In this document: in pieces, positions 57,556-64,000 of the stretch
How positions within the stretch are numbered: position 1 is the first letter of the stretch
How the letters are laid out: every line of letters begins with the position of its first letter
Source: Ancylostoma caninum
Taxonomy: Eukaryota > Nematoda > Chromadorea > Rhabditida > Ancylostomatidae
Assembly (NCBI GenBank): GCA_037903475.1
Contig: JBAJFG010000070.1
Span: forward strand, 248,001 to 312,000
DNA length: 64,000 nucleotides
Direction of reading: 5' to 3'
Notes under the pieces: generated by a model
Databases searched by the model: none
What the model saw: only the letters and a program-made list of their open reading frames with translations
What the model was told of the DNA's origin: nothing
Made by a program: the position numbers and the translations under genes

Positions 57556-58655
57556 TAAATAGATGAGATTCTGAAGAAGATAAATTGAAAAAGCGGAAGT
57601 TTGCATAGTGAGCTGGTCAAAGCAAGTTAAGATTAGTAGTTTTTCCCTATGAATATTAGCAAAAACCTCCCTTGCCTGGGAAAAGCACTTCATTTTGGCA
57701 TGACTGCTTGGCAAGCTAGGCAAGTCCCTCCAATCCATAAAAATCTGAATAATATGTGTAAATTAAAAATTAAGCACATGTGGTGTTTTATGCTCGCCGC
57801 CAACTTTATTGGCGAATGTGCAGGCAGCTACAGCATGCGGGGCGAAGCGTTGGGGTGGGATACCTTCTGGGGATGTTCTGGGCATTTGCGTCCTGGGTAT
57901 TGCCAATGTAAAACAACTAATGTAAAATTGCTATTCATGGCCATTCCTTAAAAAAACAGTTCAGCATTGATCTAAATCGATCAATAGATATCTATTTCAT
58001 GGGACATGGGAACCCGCCCAAGGTGCTCACATATATCGGTCAGTCACTCTGGTGACACAATTTTTTTGAGTTACTGAGGGAGATTCGAAAAACTTTTGCA
58101 CTTACTTCAGATGAAGTGGTGTTGCAGATTGCAGCTCTACTGAGAAATTTCCGGATATTTTCAGGTAGTTTTCCCGGCTATTTCTGGCTTGGAACTCAAG
58201 GACTAGAGCTGAAGCGCTCAGATTAGGACAGTGGTTTACATCTGGGATGCTACAATTCTTACTATTTCTGCTCACTGTTGTTCGTAGGTGTTCTCTGGAA
58301 AAAAATTCTAATATTTAATATGTCCTATTTTGTGCAAAAATGTCGCGCTATCTTGTTCCTCAATTGCTATTCCTAGAGAAACACATTTCTCTTCGTCGTC
58401 ATATGCACGAAGTCGTGCTTCTCTCAGGGTAAGTCGTATAAGTCTATTGATTCCTACTTCCAAACCGATGTGTTATGTAAGGAGGCCCCAAATTAGTGCA
58501 TACAAAGATGGCAAAAGTTCGGACCCGCCCGCACGCGCCGCACCATCCGTTTCTTGCCACTCTGATTGTCTGCGCATCTGCAGAATTCGTTAGTGGCAGC
58601 ATACTCATTCTCCTGTGCAGCGGGTCCGAGCCCATGAATTCTTACCCTATACGGG
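57556..58655. other. No supported gene
   Basis: A 100-codon plus frame (57,649-57,951) has no splice context. The 21-mer shared with 42.1 kb lies inverted at 58,558-58,579. A possible acceptor (attctcctgtgcag, AG at 58,619-58,620) precedes the next exon. Confidence 0.4.
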
Positions 58656-58767
58656 ATGTTTTCTCAAAATGGAACGGAGGAAACGCCCTTTGTCACAAAC
58701 CTGTCGGCGTTGAACAAGCGAACTCACGAACTTTTTGGTGGTGCGTTTGAACCGATGGATTGCCTAA
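58656..58767 (+). CDS. Candidate first exon, unidentified
   Basis: An ATG at 58,656, 35 bases after an acceptor, opens MFSQNGTEETPFVTNLSALN followed by KRTHELFGG and reaches a donor (cta a then gtaaatg) after 37 codons, phase 1. Codon use is good. An earlier out-of-frame ATG lies at 58,634. The KRTHELF string recalls the N-terminus of PLRG1/PRL1 splicing proteins (KRTHDMF in the human protein, from memory), but seven residues are not enough and no WD repeats follow in the window. Confidence 0.33.
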
Positions 58768-59899
58768 GTAAATGTCGAAACCAGAATTTCATTTCTTGTT
58801 TCCTCCGTTCAATTTGCGGGAAAGCTCTCGAGAAACTCGACCCTTGATTCGTACGTTTTTTGAGACGTGTGGGAGGCACACGCTACGGTGATCAGAAAAC
58901 ATGTGTACTGGGTTTCCGACACTGCGCAGCTAGTCACAACTTCGACAGGAAGTGTACGCGAGGTCAACGGGAATTCATTGGAAGAAAATTGAGCACGAGG
59001 AGAAATCTTCTGCACTGTTTGGGGAGAAATAAGGTATAAGAGGAGGGGAAAATCGAAAAATAATAAGAAGCAGTCGAATTTTGCAGCGAAAACTGTGAAA
59101 TTTCCAAGTGCATCCAGCCTTATTCGCCTCATATGAGGGACTTTCCTGCATGACTGATCAAATAGAATTCGAGGCTGAATAAGCAGCACTATCGATCCCC
59201 TAGAGCAGAAGGCAGGCTCGACACGTTGCACAAGTCCAAACCTCTGTCGTGTACTTACGTATGCATAAAGTAGAACAAAACTAAATTGAAAATTGCAAAG
59301 GATATTAAGGGAATTACCATCTGTCACCAATCATCACGTCAAACAAGAGAAGCATTCAATTCTAACGATTGTTTCTACTACTCCACTGAATGTGGCTTGA
59401 AAAAAAATTGTTTGGCTGATTTTGGTTGTCACTGGGTTTAAAATTGATTACCCTACAGTACCTGTGTAGTACAAATCCATGTGGTTTGGCTGAGGCCTTG
59501 TTGTCTCTCTTGGTCTCTAGTATAACATGGCAAATGGGCCTACTTGATTTCCCCGGGTAAATGAGTTCATTAAGACCAACGGTATCCGGTTATTTGGGTA
59601 AAACTAACGCAAACCATTGGAACTTTTCCAGACTTACAATTTAATCAGTCCCATTAGCTTGAAATTGTGTCTTTTTTTTTACAAATTTTCAAATCGTGAA
59701 AGCTAAATTTCACCATGTTGGACAAGCTAGAATCCAATCTCAGCGAGCAGCAATATACGAAGGGGGAGGGGAGGAAAAATGGGTACGCCCCAGTTTTGCG
59801 ACCAAGATTGCAGGGTTTTCAAAAATTAGCGTTATCATCACAATCATAACCTTTAATATTAAATAATTAACGATAATCACTTCAAAGGTATCTATTGTA
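58768..59899. other. No firm gene
   Basis: A 173-codon minus frame (58,809-59,330) covers much of this. It lacks motifs and would be antisense to the exon above. The plus strand is A-rich with an acceptor (cgaattttgcag) near 59,085. A degenerate TTACCC-family motif lies near 59,550-59,610. Confidence 0.4.
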
Positions 59900-60034
59900 C
59901 AGGGAACTCCAGACGGCCGTGTGCAAAAGGCGGGACCGCGGCGCGGCACTCTTGCGCAGAGACACAGGGGCTGTGCGTACTGGCTCTGGTTGTCTGCTTC
60001 CGCCAGCAGCCGCATTCCCGCCCCTTGCACCCTG
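59900..60034 (-). mobile_element. GC-rich TA-target MITE, copy C (inverted, shortened)
   Basis: Starts cagggaactccagacggccg and ends ccgccccttgcaccctg, with TA on both flanks (59,898-59,899, 60,035-60,036). The interior matches copies A and B in reverse orientation. One terminal repeat lacks about 20 bp, giving 135 bp in place of about 176. Confidence 0.88.
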
Positions 60035-60925
60035 TATGCTGCTGGCTCGAAAAAGACGTTACTACGCAGAGAGCTAGTCGAATAAATATCGCTTCAACCG
60101 TGGAGTATCAACTCCGCGAACAAATTGAAATAAAAACTACCAGTGATATCTTGGACTTGTCAAAGTAGCACAAGATTTTTCGTCACATTCTGAAGAAGTT
60201 TCGTCAAGCAAAATTTACACTATGTGGACTTAAATAGAGTTTTATGAGGTCTCATTTCTATCCCATAAAAAACAATTGATTGAGAAGGCGAAAGTATGTG
60301 AGTCTTCTCCATTTTTTTCGTACTCTATAAGAACAAGTTTCCTCTTCTTTTCTCTACTATGTGGAAAAAGATTTTATTAGATATTCAATCCACAGGTACT
60401 AGCACAGGTAGAGGGGTGCTTAATGGACCAGATGCTAGGTTTTTCTAAGCCAACCTTTCTGCAGCCCTTTGAGGGCGGCGATAAAGCCGGAACGTCAGGC
60501 CACCAATGAATTTCCACCTAAAAAACCCTCGTAGACGCAGCAATTACACAGAATATTCTTTTGTCTTCTTGATGTCCTGTCGGTCCTAGTGTTGGGAGAG
60601 AGAAGGTAGTGAGGTGTGGTTGTGGCTCGACACTCGATAACGGTCAAGTATTTTGCACTAATTTGCAATTTGTACAATAAACAGGCAACCTGATAAGTTC
60701 TGCTGTTTTTCCCCTTTCAAATGCTCTCCAACTCTCATCCGAGTTAAAACAGTAAATAAAGCGACTTTCTGGACAAACAAGCCTGCACCACTTAGTAAAA
60801 GCATGGTAACTCACTAGCTGAAGCAGTGTTGTATCTCTTATTGAAGTAGTTGTGAAGTAGCTAGGGAAGATGCTTCAGAAGTAATGTCTGTTCACGTGTA
60901 CACCAGTTCAAACTTGGTTACATCG
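60035..60925. other. No supported gene
   Basis: AT-rich spacer; short frames only. Confidence 0.5.
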
Positions 60926-61197
60926 AGTAGGTAATGACGCCTCCCCCCCCTCCCCTCCCCTCCCCAGAGAATGGGCCGCCAAATTTTTGAAATTACTTTA
61001 CAATGCAAATAAAAATCTTGTATTGGTTTATTTTTAATTGTTTATTTTCATTATTATCTCTAGTTTAATTTTTATTAATTATTTATTATTATAATCAATA
61101 TTTTCATTAATTTTATTTTCCGTCTGGGTCCCCAAAACGACGGAGACCCATTTTTTTCCCACCCCCTCCTCCCACCCACTTTCTGCGTCCGCCACTT
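60926..61197 (+). mobile_element. hAT-type MITE, copy 3
   Basis: The interior aligns with copies 1 and 2 (gaaattactttacaatgcaa...ccgtctggg then tccccaaaacgac) and the right end ctgcgtccgccact is intact. The left terminal repeat is degraded, with only a gtaggtaatgacgc remnant. A mixed C/T tract (cctcccccccctcccctccc) replaces the plain C-run of the other copies. No clear target duplication remains. Confidence 0.8.
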
Positions 61198-61972
61198 ACT
61201 AGTAGGGACTAGTAGAGCTCACCCCCATTCCAAGGGGGTACATTGGAAGAACGCGGGGTGAGAGAGCCATGCGCAATATCATTTGAGTTCATCCTTGAGT
61301 CTAAAGTAAACCCAAGCCACTGATTAGCTGTGAATATTTCTCCGAGAACGTCATTCTGCAACCGCCATGGTGACACCCGATCCCTATAATGACGTCACTT
61401 TTCAGCTTTCCCTTATAAGCACCAAGCGTGCAGGGGCTGGAGAGTTGTTACTCTACACTGAATCCAGCTAGCTTTAGTACTCCTGAATCTCTGCGGATCA
61501 CTCAGTGCTGTAGACTTCGCAATTGTTGACCGAAAAAAAAAACGAAAATAAATTCTTCGTCACCGTTTGAGACGCTTAAACCACATCAGATGTGGATCAA
61601 ACCAAGAACGGAGACATCTCGTGCAGTAGTGCAGGTAGCTCCACGTCATAGGCTCTTTAAAATTAAACACCCTTCATGCTTTTTGAGGTTTTGAGAAGAA
61701 AAAGATCCCATGTTTGAGCAACATTTACGTAGTACTCGAAATATTTATAAGTTCGCTCACGACCCCCTAGATCTAGGGAAAAACCTGAATCCAAATATGA
61801 GTATAGGTTTATTTTCGATAGAGGCACTTATACTTACTTACTTAACTTCTTTGTTTGTATTGTGGGTTTTTGATTGTAAAATAAAGCTTCAAGCCTTTGG
61901 CTTGGTCGCTGAGGCGCTGTGTACTGCCCACGAATTGTGTAGTCCTTTCCAGGTCCTGAAAAACGGGATATA
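61198..61972. other. No supported gene
   Basis: Moderate-GC spacer without open frames of note. The plus frame at 61,710-61,997 runs into MITE D. Confidence 0.5.
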
Positions 61973-62137
61973 CAGGGGACTCCAAACGGTCATGTGAATA
62001 CGAACCCGGCAGAGTTGGATAGAGAACATCAGAGAGCATGATTAAAGCATGATCAGTCAAGGAGTGCAGCAAACAGTCAAAGAGCCGCCCCGCGCCACAT
62101 CACTGGTCCGTAATCACTGGCCGTTTGGTAGTCCCTG
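61973..62137. mobile_element. GC-rich TA-target MITE, copy D (diverged)
   Basis: The ends caggggactccaaacggtca and, inverted, cagggactaccaaacggcca are flanked by TA on both sides (61,971-61,972, 62,138-62,139). The interior differs from copies A-C, so this is an older copy or a subfamily that shares only the terminal repeats. Confidence 0.8.
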
Positions 62138-63319
62138 TACTAGCCGAAACATTGGCCGATAAGGCGTTTCTGTAAAACTGTGCTGTCGCTAGAAATGAGA
62201 ATTCAAGGGATTCCAAGAATAATCTCGAAAGATATATTCTTGTTGTCCTAGCTCTACAATAGGCATTGGACTGGATTTGGTTCTGTGGGCATGGCGCAAG
62301 TCAGACACGTTGGGCATACAGCTTAACGAACACTCCGTGAATCATTCCCCACCCCATCAAACGGACCACTGGCTGTTTAATATGAATTTTTTCCTACGAC
62401 GCCAAAAGAGACAGCATGTGGGGCGTGTCGTATAACGTCATTTGAAAGCACGGACGTCGCAAACCCGCAAACGCCGTGCCAAAATTGGTCGATGGAAAGC
62501 CTTCGTTGTGGGGTCTTTTCAAGGAATTTTCTATAGTTTTCGTCCAAGGCGTAGCCGTGGGCTACGAATCCAATAGAAATTCGCGAGATGGAATTTTGCC
62601 CGGACCTTGCCTTTAAGCAGTAAATATTGATACAAATACATATTTACTCAAGAGAGTGGTTAGGTAATGTTGCAGTGCAATAACAATTCCAACACAATAC
62701 AAGCAAAATAATGTTGTTTACTAATCATTTTTTAAAGTAATGTATGAAATGTACATACAATTACAAGAATTTTTATTGTAGGAGGACAATTTCAGCTGTT
62801 CCAATAGATGAAAAGGTATTTATTTACTTTATTTATTCAATATATCAGCCATCTTTACTGCTTCGAAAAAAAATGGAACTGAATATTAAATAAAGTACTT
62901 ATATTAGAATGGCTCTTCTCGCCAGCTTCCTATCATTATGAGAGGAATTACATTTTCTGAAGGAGCTAAGAACGAAAATCTATACGGGTTATAATAATCT
63001 ATAGGCTATTTTATTCTAATCTATATAGGAATCAACTACGAATGACAAAAAAAATGAAGCAGTGGTAAGGCCTGTCAAAGTGTACAAATGCGGACCATGC
63101 AGCAGCACTATACCATTGTTTTCTCATTTTTTCAGTTTTTGGGTATTGTATCGGAAGCCTGGGTATATCTCCTCGAGTTATTTTAGTATTCGACGTTTTA
63201 TTCGATTCAAAATTCGAATAATGGCCATTCGAGCTTCGATTACAGTCCGTTGAGTCAAAGATCGATTTCGCATCCAGCCGATACCCGACACCTGCTATTG
63301 TAACTTCGTGAAGAACTGA
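62138..63319. other. No supported gene
   Basis: AT-rich in 62,600-63,060. A small hairpin (gtagccgtgggctac) lies near 62,552. No gene is recognised. Confidence 0.5.
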
Positions 63320-63690
63320 GTCAACCGACGACGCAGCCACCCCGTCTCCACCCCCCCCCCCTCCACCCGTCTGTCCCCCCACCTGCAGTGAGCAGTAGAA
63401 TGAACAGTTCGCGGAGGAGAGGCAGTCGCGGGGGGGGGGGGGCTTTACCACACACGGAATAGCACGACGACAGGGAGGGCAGAGAACGGCGACGAGGCAG
63501 CGCGGTGGTGAGGAGGGCGCAGACGCGAATGTGGGAAGAGACATAGCGTGTGGTGACGAGAGACGAGAGAGCGGACGTGGCGAGCGGAGCGAGAGAGTGC
63601 GCGCTGGGCGGAGGGGCGAGGGGCGCGAGCGGGCCGGCAACAATCGGGGAGGCCGCCGCGCGCGCCGCCCCGGCAACCCCGCTACGTATT
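63320..63690 (-). promoter_or_regulatory. GC/CpG-rich island, possible promoter or first exon
   Basis: This block is strongly GC-rich with many CG dinucleotides and two long C/G runs. On the minus strand it carries CT-rich tracts (ctctctcgctccgctcgcc) and an ATG (about 63,543) opening MSLPTFASAPSSPPRCLVAV, with a gtaaagc donor-like site near 63,448. Long frames of 139 and 214 codons exist on the minus strand, but composition alone explains them. It may be the 5' end of a minus-strand gene. The product is unknown. Confidence 0.28.
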
Positions 63691-64000
63691 GATGTTCGGC
63701 AAAATTCGGACGCGAATCCCCCGTTGTCTGGATGTCTCATGGATGTATAGCTGTTGCTGGGATATCCCCTGTCCCTCTACATGAGTGTTTTGCCTGTTTT
63801 CCCGGCTGCAAAGCATTGATTCTCGTCGAGAATAAGCCGATTGATTTGCTGGCACACGATTGTCTTCGATGTGATTTGTTTGCATTAGCAACCACCACCA
63901 CACACACAGCCGTCATTTTCATGTTCACATTCATTGCATGTGTTGTTTCCATTGCTCAGAATTACATCTGCGATCTGCTACGTCTCTGGTCAGGATTAGC
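63691..64000. other. Window edge, nothing firm
   Basis: AT-moderate sequence with a short CA/AC tract (63,890-63,912). The open frames are small and overlap. Confidence 0.5.

Noticed and set aside
57246..57566. 106-codon plus frame and opposing 71-codon minus frame
   Set aside because: Both lie within the MITE at 57,287-57,555, and their similarity to each other comes from the inverted arms.
58809..59330. 173-codon minus-strand frame
   Set aside because: No motif or splice context, and it is antisense to a better plus-strand exon candidate just upstream.
63032..63676. 214-codon minus-strand frame
   Set aside because: High GC and C/G runs suppress stops; the peptide is low-complexity and continues into AT-rich DNA with no splice support. 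Only a possible short first exon is kept.

Overview
The window looks like nuclear DNA of a nematode, most likely a clade V strongylid (hookworm-like) worm. It is AT-rich, with long T-rich non-coding stretches. The few credible exons are short and end in T-rich acceptors such as tttcag or tttttcccacag, with donors such as gtaagt or gtgagt; at 35 kb three introns are only 50-57 nt. Repeats dominate: Tc1/mariner remnants, a Penelope-like retroelement fragment with a degenerate GIY-YIG endonuclease, hAT-type and TA-target MITEs, and (ATTC)n and (AAAT)n microsatellites. I see no prokaryotic operon, CRISPR array, rRNA or convincing tRNA. The species call is an inference from these signs, not from a matched gene.

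Coding content is sparse. The best coding segment is a GC-rich exon at 44,017-44,343 (+) with very high third-position GC. Weaker plus-strand candidates are 6,836-6,925, 10,061-10,312 (possible start of a type II membrane protein), 28,564-28,667, 35,000-35,345 (four small exons in phase), 56,507-56,990 (two exons in phase) and 58,656-58,767. Minus-strand candidates are 12,857-13,017, 16,916-17,477, 19,217-19,486, 23,786-24,063, 24,184-24,468, 33,547-33,906 and 48,816-49,946. Several of these are open on both strands, so the confidences are deliberately low. I could not name any of these proteins.

Layout: 3-6 kb and 15.9-16.9 kb hold copies of a palindromic TTACCC-containing repeat. 14.4-15.2 kb holds the Penelope-like fragment between inverted copies of its own tail. 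32.2-33.3 kb holds a decayed Tc1/mariner element with both TIRs and TA duplications. 38.2, 56.1, 59.9 and 62.0 kb carry four copies of one GC-rich MITE. 16.5, 54.9 and 60.9 kb carry three copies of a hAT-type MITE, the first nested in the TTACCC repeat with an exact 8-bp target duplication. 45.6-46.5 kb is a large inverted-repeat structure with a near-perfect hairpin in its middle. 57.3 kb is a further GC-rich TA-target MITE.

The genes cannot be tied into a pathway. No single new functional system is evident. The most informative material is the set of transposable-element families and their nesting.
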